In this document: piece by piece, positions 23,994-31,723 of the stretch | Numbering within the stretch: the stretch's first letter is position 1 | Layout of the letters: each line of letters starts with the position of its first letter | Assembly: GCA_015057055.1 (NCBI GenBank) | Contig: SVFE01000017.1 | Location: forward strand, 1 to 42,559 | Length of the DNA stretch: 42,559 nt | Reading direction: 5' to 3' | Source of the DNA: Lachnospiraceae bacterium | Lineage (GTDB): Bacteria; Bacillota; Clostridia; Lachnospirales; Lachnospiraceae | Notes under the pieces: model-generated | The model's database searches: none | The model's input: the letters and a program-made list of their open reading frames with translations, nothing else | Told to the model about the DNA's origin: nothing | Made by a program: the position numbers and the translations under genes

Positions 23994-25613
23994 TCATTGT
24001 GCAGAATATATTGTATAAATCGGCAAACCGTCCACTTGCTTTTCGGAAACCATTTGCATATTTTCACAAAGTGCCTTCCACTCCTCCACAGTTGCTGCGC
24101 GGTATTGCAAAATAACATAATCCGCACTCGCCATATCATCCACAAATTCGACCCGGCTTAACTCTACCTCCTCCAGAAACAGGGTTACGGTTTTACAAAC
24201 GCAATAAATTTGAATTTCATCCGAATCATCCATGCGCAGAATTTCTTCTACGGCATCGTATGTAGATACATACCAATAATCCCTTTCAAATTCCGTTTCC
24301 ATCCCCCGGCACAAGGGATTGAAATACAGATATTCATAAGGTTGGTTTCCTACTATCCAGAAAAAATTAGCAACACAAGACAGTATCACCATCCCTAGGC
24401 ACACATTTTCCGCAACTGTTTTACATTTTGTTTTCTCCGCTTGTCCTTTTGTCCATTCAGTCAAATGATGCACGCCCATGATTGCCGTAAACAAAAATGG
24501 ACCGTACAAAAAGTAAAAATGCCTCCAGCCGTCATATTTTATCGGTTGTAAAATAATATCTGCGGCAATTGTAATCCACACAATACTGCCGACAAAAAAG
24601 GAAAACAGATTATCTTCATTTGCCAAAAAAGTTTTTATTTCCTCGCGCCTTAGAGAAATCATCCGTTTTATACAATATGCATTTTCTGCCAAATAAAGCA
24701 CGGTAACCATCACCGGTGTTGTAATCAAAATCCATACAATCAAATAATGCCATGGCAAATTATCCGAAAAATAAATTTTCCCGCAATACATCATACTCAT
24801 TATTCCATCTCCGTAATCGGAAAAAGATGCAATAATTCTCCAGGTGTTAACCAACGGATTTTCCCATAAAAAAGGGGTCATTAAAAAATAGAAGACATAA
24901 CAAAGAAAGCAAATTTTTAAACCTCCCCATATTCCTTTTCCGATACCTACACCTTTTCGAATCTCCCCCAAAGCGAACTGCAAAGCAACAAACAAAAGCA
25001 CAATTCCGCCGATATACCTTGTATTAATGCAAAGCGCCGACAAAAATGTAAACAACGCCAACCCCGAAGTTCTGCGCTGTTTTATATAATAATATCCCGC
25101 CGCAAGACTAATCAGAAACAGTGAAAAAAACATACTGTCCTTAATGTTATAAAACGCCTCCCCGGCAATACGGGGAGAACAAATCAGCATAATGGCACCA
25201 AGGGCCGCAAGCCACTTCTTTCCCGTAATTCTGCGAACGAGATAATAAAGCGCCGCCACGGCACCGCAAAACCAAAAATACGTATAGTAATGGGTTACGA
25301 GAAAAAACGTCCTTACTGACATAGGGACTTTCGCGGCAAGCAAATAAAGAGGATACCTCACGGCAACCCCGTAAATGTTATCCGCATACTCCGTAAAGCC
25401 GGAATAATCCACAACATCTGCTCCCAGCAAATGCGCAATTACATAATCCGCATATTGAAAGGTAAGTTTCATGGTATTAAACTCCGTTCCTTCATCAAAG
25501 GAAATCCCATAATCCCTTACCCAAAAGAAACCTCCCATAAGGAGCAAAACCACCAAAAACACCATACCGTTTTCTGCTGACAAAATCTTTTTTTCTGCAC
25601 GCATAGCCTTCAT
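23994..25613 (-). CDS. GT-C type membrane glycosyltransferase (family 39-like)
   Basis: A 539-residue polytopic protein. After the first helix (MVFLVVLLLMGGFFWV) the extracellular loop carries DYGISFDEGTEF, the acidic first-loop motif expected of GT-C enzymes that use lipid-linked sugars. A second acidic site is NIKDSMFF. About ten further helices are followed by a C-terminal soluble segment (VSTYDAVEEILRMDDSDEIQIYC). Such proteins transfer mannose or other hexoses, or aminoarabinose, from polyprenyl-phosphate outside the membrane; the acceptor here is unknown. The start is not certain: the ATG at 25611-25613 or the one two codons later fit the GAAGAGAAAAGGA upstream, while a longer frame to 25703 overlaps dprA. 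It sits 151 bases upstream of pilB on the same strand. Confidence 0.75.
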   Translation of the reverse strand: MKAMRAEKKILSAENGMVFLVVLLLMGGFFWVRDYGISFDEGTEFNTMKLTFQYADYVIAHLLGADVVDYSGFTEYADNIYGVAVRYPLYLLAAKVPMSVRTFFLVTHYYTYFWFCGAVAALYYLVRRITGKKWLAALGAIMLICSPRIAGEAFYNIKDSMFFSLFLISLAAGYYYIKQRRTSGLALFTFLSALCINTRYIGGIVLLFVALQFALGEIRKGVGIGKGIWGGLKICFLCYVFYFLMTPFLWENPLVNTWRIIASFSDYGDGIMSMMYCGKIYFSDNLPWHYLIVWILITTPVMVTVLYLAENAYCIKRMISLRREEIKTFLANEDNLFSFFVGSIVWITIAADIILQPIKYDGWRHFYFLYGPFLFTAIMGVHHLTEWTKGQAEKTKCKTVAENVCLGMVILSCVANFFWIVGNQPYEYLYFNPLCRGMETEFERDYWYVSTYDAVEEILRMDDSDEIQIYCVCKTVTLFLEEVELSRVEFVDDMASADYVILQYRAATVEEWKALCENMQMVSEKQVDGLPIYTIYSAQ

Positions 25614-25650
25614 TTTCCTTTTCTCTTCCCCGTAAAAATAGTCTAATCTG

Positions 25651-25680
25651 ATTTTACCACAGTTCTTCCTCTTTTGCCAA
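25651..25680 (-). promoter_or_regulatory. Promoter between dprA and the GT-C gene
   Basis: TTGGCA (25675-25680), an 18-base spacer and TAAAAT (25651-25656) on the minus strand, with TGG before the -10. It lies about 38 bases upstream of the GT-C gene. Confidence 0.45.
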
Positions 25681-25683
25681 ACA

Positions 25684-26796
25684 TTACTGTTTTCTGATTG
25701 CATAAATCCCCCCCACAGAAACTACCGCATCTTCCAATTCCAATTCCGACAAAGTCCTTATTATCTCGCTGATTTCAAGCCCGGTCTGTTCTGCAATTTT
25801 TTCTGCCGTCTTTTTCTCTTCTTGGAGATTCTTTATAACAACCTCCTGTATCCGTGTATAGGAGGGACTATTCCTTCCGTATTTTGTTTGTTCTACGCCA
25901 AAATCAATATCTTTAAACTTTATGCGCAGTTCTTCCAAAATACTTTCCGGATGCAACGCAACTCCCGCTCCTTCACGAATCAACCGGTTGCAACCCTCAC
26001 TTAAAGGATCTCCAATCCTCCCCGGCACGGCATAGACATCTTTTCCTTGCTCCAACGCAGTGGTAACCGTAATTGCAGTTCCGCTTTTTTCTTTTGCTTC
26101 TATCACCAATATCAAATCTGCCAAACCGCTAATAATTCGATTACGCATCGGAAAATGAAAGCTTTCCGGTTTTGTTCCGGGGAAAAATTCCGATACAATT
26201 CCTCCTTTTTCTTTCAAATCCTCATATAATTTACGATTCGATGCCGGGTAGCAGATATCCGTCCCGCAGCCCAAAACCCCGAAACTTTTTCCACCTGCAC
26301 GAACGGCCGCTCGTTGGGCAATTCCATCAATTCCGCTAGCCATTCCGCTAATGACACCAATTCCTTTTTGGGCCAGTTCTCCTGCAAAAAATTCCGCCGC
26401 ATATCTTCCGTAATCCGTGCAGGAACGTGCTCCAATAATCGCAACTGCCGGTAATTCCTCTTTCGGCAAATGCCCTTCATAAAACAATACATAAGGCGGG
26501 TTTGGAATTTCCTCCAGCCGCTTCGGATAATCCTCCTCTCCGTACACCGTCACACAAATACCTTTTTCTCTCAGCCGTCTGTACTCTGTCCATGGATCTA
26601 TTTTTTTCCTGTTTTCCAAAAAATAATACTTTTGCTTTTCTGTTAGCAAAGCGGTTTTTTGAATAGCCGTTTCTCGTAATTTATATATTTCATATTCATC
26701 GCCAAGTTCCATCCGAAGTTTTCGCATCGTAGCGCTCCCAAACCCTTCAATTCCTGCAAAAAATACCGCCATTGCCTCTCTTCTTTCCTTATCCAT
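25684..26796 (-). CDS. dprA: DprA, DNA processing protein
   Basis: DprA binds incoming single-stranded DNA and loads RecA during natural transformation; it is also widespread in bacteria not known to transform. The 370-residue protein has an N-terminal helical (SAM-like) region, the Rossmann core with VAIIGARSCTDYGRYAAEFF, GVISGMASGIDGIAQRAAVRAGG and GVLGCGTDICYPASN, then FPMRNRIISGLADLILVIEA. A C-terminal winged-helix domain follows (about 310-370, TAEKIAEQTGLEISEIIRTLSELE). I start at ATG 26794-26796 because AAGGGGTG precedes it closely; ATGs at 26814 and 26811 overlap the comM stop. It follows comM directly. Confidence 0.96.
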   Translation of the reverse strand: MDKERREAMAVFFAGIEGFGSATMRKLRMELGDEYEIYKLRETAIQKTALLTEKQKYYFLENRKKIDPWTEYRRLREKGICVTVYGEEDYPKRLEEIPNPPYVLFYEGHLPKEELPAVAIIGARSCTDYGRYAAEFFAGELAQKGIGVISGMASGIDGIAQRAAVRAGGKSFGVLGCGTDICYPASNRKLYEDLKEKGGIVSEFFPGTKPESFHFPMRNRIISGLADLILVIEAKEKSGTAITVTTALEQGKDVYAVPGRIGDPLSEGCNRLIREGAGVALHPESILEELRIKFKDIDFGVEQTKYGRNSPSYTRIQEVVIKNLQEEKKTAEKIAEQTGLEISEIIRTLSELELEDAVVSVGGIYAIRKQ

Positions 26797-26810
26797 ACAC
26801 ACCCCTTGCA

Positions 26811-28337
26811 TCATTCAATTTTTCGTTCTCTGTAACTAAGCGCTTCCGTTACATGCTTCCTTTCTATATATTCACTCTCTTCAATATCTGCAATCGTTCT
26901 TGCAACTTTCCACACCTTGTGATACCCCCGAAGCGACAGCTTTCCCCGTTCAAATGCCTTATCCATCACATCTGTGGCTTCTTTTTTCGGATTTAAATAT
27001 TGTTCCATTTGTTTTACCGATAAAAGCGCATTACAAACATCTCCGTCTCCGCCGTATCGTTTCTGTTGAAAGCAACGAGCTCTCAATACAAGTTTTTTCA
27101 TTTCTTCACTTCCTGTTTTTTTACCTGTCTTACCTTTTATTTCATCCATTGTCACCTGCGGCACATCTACAAACAAATCAATTCGGTCCCGTATCGGCCC
27201 CGAAAGCCGTTCTCTGTATCTTCGAATCTGTTCCGGCGTACAATTACACCGAGTAAAATCGGGATAAAAACCGCAAGGGCACGGATTCATGGAAACCACC
27301 AACATAAAATTGGCCGGATACTCATACGCTGCAAAATTTCTTGCCACGGTAATTTTCCGTTCCTCCATCGGCTGACGAAGCATTTCCAATGTTTCCGCAG
27401 AAAAATGCACCACCTCATCCAAATATAAAACCCCTTTATGTGCCTTACTCAAAATTCCCGGCCCCGCCATTCTTCCTCCTCCTGCCAGAGCCACCGGTGT
27501 GGTGGAATGATGCGGACTCCAAAAAGGACGCTTGGTTATTAACTTATCTCCCCCCAAAAGAAGTCCCGCCACACTATAAATCCGCGAAACCTCCAGACAC
27601 TCCCGCTCTGACATAGGCGGCAATATTTCCGGAACTCTTTTCGATAGCATGGTTTTCCCGCATCCCGGCGGACCGCATAGTACAATATTATGAAACCCCG
27701 CCGCTGCAATCAGTAGCGCTCGCTTTGCCGCTTCCTGCCCAAATATATCAGCGAAATCATTATCCGTCGCTTCACAAATTGCATCCGAAACATATCCGGT
27801 AGAATCCTCTATCCTATCCCAGCAGTTTTCATTTTTCAGAAACCGCAAAAGACATTCCAAATTCTCTGCTCCAAAAACCTTCACTCCGGCAATAGCCATT
27901 GCCTCCTTTTCATTATCCTTCGGAACAATCATTTTGCGAAGTCCCGATTCAGAAACCTTCATCGCCATTGGTAAAATCCCCCTTACACCTCTGATTTCAC
28001 CGTTTAATCCCAATTCTCCTACAATAAAAACCTGTTCCAAAGCCCGGTATTCAATTTGCTCCATCGCAGAGAGCAGCGCCAATGCAATCGGCAAATCATA
28101 TCCCGTCCCTTCTTTTCTCCAATCTGCCGGGGACAAATTCACCGTAATTCTTTGCGGCGGTATTACAAAGCCGGCATTTTTCAACGCTACTCGAACACGC
28201 TCTTTTGCTTCCCGAACCTCACCGCCAAGATTTCCTACCATTTCCATGCAGGGAAGTCCATAGGATATATCTGTTTCAACCTCGACAATTTTTGCATCTA
28301 TCCCCGCAATTCCCCCCGAAATTATTTTTTTTACCAT
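26811..28337 (-). CDS. comM: ComM/YifB-type AAA+ helicase (Mg-chelatase-like)
   Basis: ComM is a hexameric AAA+ helicase that promotes branch migration during integration of transforming DNA in Gram-negative bacteria; Firmicutes homologues are usually called YifB. The 508-residue protein has an N-terminal Lon-like domain (about 15-165, PADWRKEGTGYDLPIALALL), Walker A GPPGCGKT (about 222-229), Walker B KGVLYLDEV (about 301-309), the Cys-rich NPCPCGFYPDFTRCNC and the sensor region RLSGPIRDRIDLFVDVP. The C-terminal domain ends SEYIERKHVTEALSYRERKIE. AAGGAGG lies 6 bases before the ATG. It is probably co-transcribed with dprA. Confidence 0.95.
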   Translation of the reverse strand: MVKKIISGGIAGIDAKIVEVETDISYGLPCMEMVGNLGGEVREAKERVRVALKNAGFVIPPQRITVNLSPADWRKEGTGYDLPIALALLSAMEQIEYRALEQVFIVGELGLNGEIRGVRGILPMAMKVSESGLRKMIVPKDNEKEAMAIAGVKVFGAENLECLLRFLKNENCWDRIEDSTGYVSDAICEATDNDFADIFGQEAAKRALLIAAAGFHNIVLCGPPGCGKTMLSKRVPEILPPMSERECLEVSRIYSVAGLLLGGDKLITKRPFWSPHHSTTPVALAGGGRMAGPGILSKAHKGVLYLDEVVHFSAETLEMLRQPMEERKITVARNFAAYEYPANFMLVVSMNPCPCGFYPDFTRCNCTPEQIRRYRERLSGPIRDRIDLFVDVPQVTMDEIKGKTGKKTGSEEMKKLVLRARCFQQKRYGGDGDVCNALLSVKQMEQYLNPKKEATDVMDKAFERGKLSLRGYHKVWKVARTIADIEESEYIERKHVTEALSYRERKIE

Positions 28338-28604
28338 ATAAACCTCCTTATTGAATCAAAAAACAATTGCAAGAAGTCAATTACTCCTTCCGAAAAAGAA
28401 AAATATCATTGTGAAAAACGAAACAGGAAACAAAATAAATACGAAAAAAAGACACAGCGTGAACACTAGAATAAATAGAATCAGTTAAATAAATTGGAAC
28501 AGAAATTTTTCGAAAAATAAAATTTAAAAACAAAGAATTTACAGAACTTCTTATAAGTTATAGAAAAGAAAAACAGATATATCAGATTTCAAAGAAAAGA
28601 AATC
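28338..28604. other. AT-rich non-coding spacer upstream of comM
   Basis: No gene or confident promoter is visible. It is purine-rich on the plus strand. It contains a 14-bp perfect palindrome, ATTTTTCGAAAAAT (28505-28518), partly like a CodY box. Just upstream of comM, TTGACT and TTGCAA hexamers lack well-placed -10 elements. Confidence 0.5.
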
Positions 28605-28640
28605 GGTATAAAGCATTCCGTTTACAGAATGCTTTATACC
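28605..28640 (-). terminator. Terminator of pilT
   Basis: A 14-bp perfect stem (28605-28618 with 28627-28640) and 8-base loop lie 14 bases after the pilT stop. The following minus-strand bases, GATTTCTTTTCTTTG, are T-rich but interrupted. Confidence 0.65.
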
Positions 28641-28654
28641 CTTCATTTCATCAC

Positions 28655-29713
28655 TTATCGCAATCTTGCTGCCATACCGTCCGGATCTACCGCATACTGA
28701 ATTGCATTTTCGCGGGAAATCTTTCCTTCTTGGAACAATGCAACAATCGCTTCGTCCATACCGATCATACCGAGTTTACGGTTGGTCTGCATTACGGACA
28801 AAAGCTGATGGGACTTACCTTCACGAATCAGGTTACGAACTGCGGAGTTTGCAATCATAACTTCGAACGCAGCTGCTCGTCCGCGGCCATCCATGGTAGG
28901 AATAAGCTGCTGGGAAATAACCGCTTCCAATACGTTTGCAAGCTGAACTCGAATCTGCTGCTGCTGGTGAGGCGGGAATACGTCGATGATTCGGTCTACG
29001 GTACTTGCCGCACCAATGGTATGTAAGGTGGATAACACGAGATGTCCGGTTTCTGCCGCGGTTACCGCTACGGAAATCGTCTCAAAGTCTCGCATTTCTC
29101 CTACCAGAATAACGTCGGGATCTTCTCGAAGAGCTGCACGAAGTGCATTTTCATAACTCATGGAGTCAAATCCGATTTCTCGCTGGTTAACCATAGACAT
29201 CTTATGCAAATGCAAATACTCGATCGGGTCTTCCAATGTAATAATATGTGCATCTCTATGCTCATTTACCTGATTGATAATAGAAGCAAGGGATGTTGAT
29301 TTACCGGAACCGGTAGGACCGGTTACCAGAATAAGTCCTCTTTTTCTTGTATATAAATCTACGAATGCACTGGGCAAACCGAGCTGTTCCGGTGCAGGAA
29401 CGACTGTATTTACCGCTCTGAGCGCCATTGCTACGGAACCACGCTGACGGAATGCATTAACTCGGTAACGTCCGAGATTATCTACCGCAAAGGACATATC
29501 CAATTCACCTTTGCTGTTAAATTTTTCTCTCTGATGGTCCGTTGTAATTGCCAACAACATTTCCAATGTATCATCGGCAGTAAGTACGGGGAAGTTCTCC
29601 ATACTGATCAAATGACCGTTAACCCTCATCTTAGGCGGAAGTGCAACCGTCAAATGGATATCGGAAGCCTTTGCCTGCTGTGCCGTTGCCAGAATATCAT
29701 TAATCTTTGGCAT
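28655..29713 (-). CDS. pilT: PilT, pilus retraction ATPase
   Basis: PilT depolymerises the pilus and powers twitching and DNA or surface pulling. The 352-residue protein has family length, the N-terminal domain (KASDIHLTVALPPKMRVNG), Walker A GPTGSGKST (about 132-140), Asp box TLEDPIEYLH, Walker B region EDPDVILVGEMRD, His box GHLVLSTLHT, and the AVRNLIREGK element (about 291-300) matching the conserved AIRNLIRE retraction motif. No tetracysteine site, as expected. AGAGGT precedes the ATG. It lies 74 bases after sigK without a terminator between them, so it may share that transcript, and about 5 kb from pilB. Confidence 0.97.
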   Translation of the reverse strand: MPKINDILATAQQAKASDIHLTVALPPKMRVNGHLISMENFPVLTADDTLEMLLAITTDHQREKFNSKGELDMSFAVDNLGRYRVNAFRQRGSVAMALRAVNTVVPAPEQLGLPSAFVDLYTRKRGLILVTGPTGSGKSTSLASIINQVNEHRDAHIITLEDPIEYLHLHKMSMVNQREIGFDSMSYENALRAALREDPDVILVGEMRDFETISVAVTAAETGHLVLSTLHTIGAASTVDRIIDVFPPHQQQQIRVQLANVLEAVISQQLIPTMDGRGRAAAFEVMIANSAVRNLIREGKSHQLLSVMQTNRKLGMIGMDEAIVALFQEGKISRENAIQYAVDPDGMAARLR

Positions 29714-29787
29714 CTCAATTACCTCTTTCCTATTATTTTTGCTATAACTACTCTTATGTTTATCAATAGTTTCCTATTGCAAAAACA

Positions 29788-30438
29788 TCACCCTTCGTAC
29801 GCGTCCCTGAGTTTTTCCAACCCTTTCTTTTCGATACGCGATACATAACTTCTGGAAATTCCAAGCATACGCCCGATTTCCCGCTGGGTTAACTCTTCCC
29901 CTCCGGCCAGGCCGAAACGAAGCGTTAAAATCTGCCGTTCCCGTTCATCCAAAACGGCATTCATACACATTTTTATCCTACTGACAGCTTCCTGTGTCTC
30001 CATTTTGAGACAGGCATCTTCCTGCTCCTGTTGACAGATATCCAGCAAATGAATTTCATTTCCTTCCTTATCCGTACCGATAGGCTCATACAAAGACACT
30101 TCCTGAGAAAATTTCTTTCTCCCCCGCATCAGCATCAAAAGTTCGTTGTCAATGCACCTTGCGGCATAAGTAACCAGCTTGTTACCTTTCTCCGTATCAT
30201 AACTGTCAATTGCTTTAATCAAACCAATGGTTCCAACGGAAATCAAATCTTCCGTATCCTCTTCCGCAACCTGATATTTTTTAGCGATGTGCGCTACCAA
30301 CCGCAGATTCCGCTCAATGAGTATTCTCTTTGCTTCCTTGGCAGCCTCTTTATCCTTCCCTTTTAGTTTTTCTAGATACTTGCTTTCTTCAGGGGCCGTA
30401 AGTGGTTGCTGAAATGTTTTCAAAAAAGAAGACCTCAC
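29788..30438 (-). CDS. sigK: SigK-type sporulation sigma factor without pro-sequence
   Basis: A sigma-70 family protein of 216 residues with the SigK pattern: FQQPLTAPEESKYLEKL, LIERNLRLVAHIAKKY, EDLISVGTIGLIKAIDSYDTEKG (region 2), SLYEPIGTDKEGNEIHLLD and a region 4 helix-turn-helix LTQREIGRMLGISRSYVSRIEKK. Bacillus SigK is made as pro-SigK with about 20 extra hydrophobic N-terminal residues; none is present and an in-frame TAG lies five codons upstream of the GTG start. The coding frame is continuous, so there is no skin-type interruption. The start is GTG at 30436-30438 without a good ribosome binding site; a TTG at 30421-30423 behind AGGT is possible. Expected role: late mother-cell gene expression, if the organism sporulates. 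Confidence 0.88.
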   Translation of the reverse strand: MRSSFLKTFQQPLTAPEESKYLEKLKGKDKEAAKEAKRILIERNLRLVAHIAKKYQVAEEDTEDLISVGTIGLIKAIDSYDTEKGNKLVTYAARCIDNELLMLMRGRKKFSQEVSLYEPIGTDKEGNEIHLLDICQQEQEDACLKMETQEAVSRIKMCMNAVLDERERQILTLRFGLAGGEELTQREIGRMLGISRSYVSRIEKKGLEKLRDAYEG

Positions 30439-30510
30439 GAAACATTTACTCTATCTTATGTCATGAAGTTTCGCAAAGTGCCTTTCCAAAATATAAAGAT
30501 TCTTTTTCCC

Positions 30511-30540
30511 ATTATAGCAAATCTTGTCTTGCTCTGTAAA
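30511..30540 (-). promoter_or_regulatory. Sigma-A-like promoter upstream of sigK
   Basis: TTTACA (30535-30540), an 18-base spacer and TATAAT (30511-30516) on the minus strand, about 70 bases before the GTG. Bacillus sigK is driven by mother-cell sigma factors, so a vegetative-type promoter would be unusual. Confidence 0.5.
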
Positions 30541-30580
30541 GAATTTTATAAAAATACACAAAAATACATTTGTTGCCCTC

Positions 30581-31717
30581 TTAATCCTGCAAAAAACCGG
30601 CCATTACATAGTTGGCCAAATCCTGCCCCCGCGTCGTCAACGCCAGATATTTAGTCCCACAAAGAAGGTCGTTTTTCTTCATTTTTTCAATCCAGGGACC
30701 ATAGATAACATCCATGTCGGTTCCAAACAATTCAAAAAAGCCGGAAACGCTGACCCCCTTCGTCTTTCTGAGTCCCAAAAACATATATTCTTCCATGCGT
30801 TCCTGCAATGTCAGTCTATGCTCCTCTTCCCGTTTTGCTTCTCCCGCAAGATATGCTTCCATGGAAACTGTATTTTTCCAGCGAACTCCCTCTACCATGG
30901 ACGCAGCCCCCAGGCCGAATCCTACATAATTTTTGCCGCTCCAATAGCCCAGATTATGCTTGCATTCCAACCCCGGCTTTGCATAATTCGAAAGTTCATA
31001 CCGGTGATAACCGCTCTGTTTCAAAAAGCGATAGGTTTCATGATAAATCTTTCTATCTTCTTCCTCAGAAGGCAGAAGGGCTGCCCCCTCTTTATCCCCA
31101 TACTTCTCAAAAAACGGCGTACCCTCTTCAATGATGAGACTGTATACCGATAAATGCTCCGGTTGCAACGAAACCACTTCCTGAAGGGTCGGATAAAACG
31201 AGTTCCAGGTCTGTCCCGGCAAAGCGCTCATCAAATCAATACTGATATTCGCAAAACCGGCTTTTCTGGCAGCTTTGTAACATTCCAGAAATTCTTCCCT
31301 GCCGTGAATCCTCCCCAAGAGTTTTAATTCCTCCGGTTGCATAGACTGGGCTCCGATACTCAGACGGTTTATCCCCATCTTACGATATTTTTCCAGTTTG
31401 TCTAAATCCGCCGTTCCGGGATTAACTTCCATCGAAATTTCCGCATCTGGGGAAATAGAAAAGTTTTTTCTGATTTCTTCCATAACAGTGCCTAGTAGTT
31501 CTGCACTTATACAGGAGGGGGTTCCTCCGCCAAAAAAGAGTGTATCTGCTTCCATATGACGATAGCTTAGAGCCTGCAGGCGGATTTCTTCCAGCAAGCC
31601 TTCCACATATCTTTTTCTTAAATCTTCCTCTGCTTCGAAGGAAAGGAAATCACAATACCTGCATTTTTTTTTGCAAAACGGAATATGGATATAAATCGAA
31701 AGTTTCATTCTATCCAT
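30581..31717 (-). CDS. hemW: HemW, radical SAM heme chaperone (CPDH-like)
   Basis: HemW carries a [4Fe-4S] cluster and SAM and is thought to deliver heme; older annotation called it coproporphyrinogen III oxidase. The 378-residue protein has the CxxxCxxC cluster at Cys15, Cys19 and Cys22 (IPFCKKKCRYCDF), FFGGGTPSC, EVNPGT, GINRLSIGAQSMQ and NISIDLMSALPGQT, then the HemN-type C-terminal domain with YELSNYAKPG and HNLGYWSGKNYVGFGLGA. It starts 6 bases after the upstream membrane-protein gene, and the start may be either the first Met or the Met three codons later. It is often next to lepA in Firmicutes; here three large genes intervene. Confidence 0.94.
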   Translation of the reverse strand: MDRMKLSIYIHIPFCKKKCRYCDFLSFEAEEDLRKRYVEGLLEEIRLQALSYRHMEADTLFFGGGTPSCISAELLGTVMEEIRKNFSISPDAEISMEVNPGTADLDKLEKYRKMGINRLSIGAQSMQPEELKLLGRIHGREEFLECYKAARKAGFANISIDLMSALPGQTWNSFYPTLQEVVSLQPEHLSVYSLIIEEGTPFFEKYGDKEGAALLPSEEEDRKIYHETYRFLKQSGYHRYELSNYAKPGLECKHNLGYWSGKNYVGFGLGAASMVEGVRWKNTVSMEAYLAGEAKREEEHRLTLQERMEEYMFLGLRKTKGVSVSGFFELFGTDMDVIYGPWIEKMKKNDLLCGTKYLALTTRGQDLANYVMAGFLQD

Positions 31718-31723
31718 ATTACA

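Noticed and set aside
28338-28380. A 10-codon TTG-start leader peptide ahead of comM
   Set aside because: The ribosome-binding-like GGAAGGAG is only three bases from the TTG, and no regulatory stem or codon bias supports a leader peptide.
30439-30480. A pro-sequence of SigK upstream of the GTG start
   Set aside because: An in-frame TAG lies five codons upstream and the intervening codons do not encode a hydrophobic helix.
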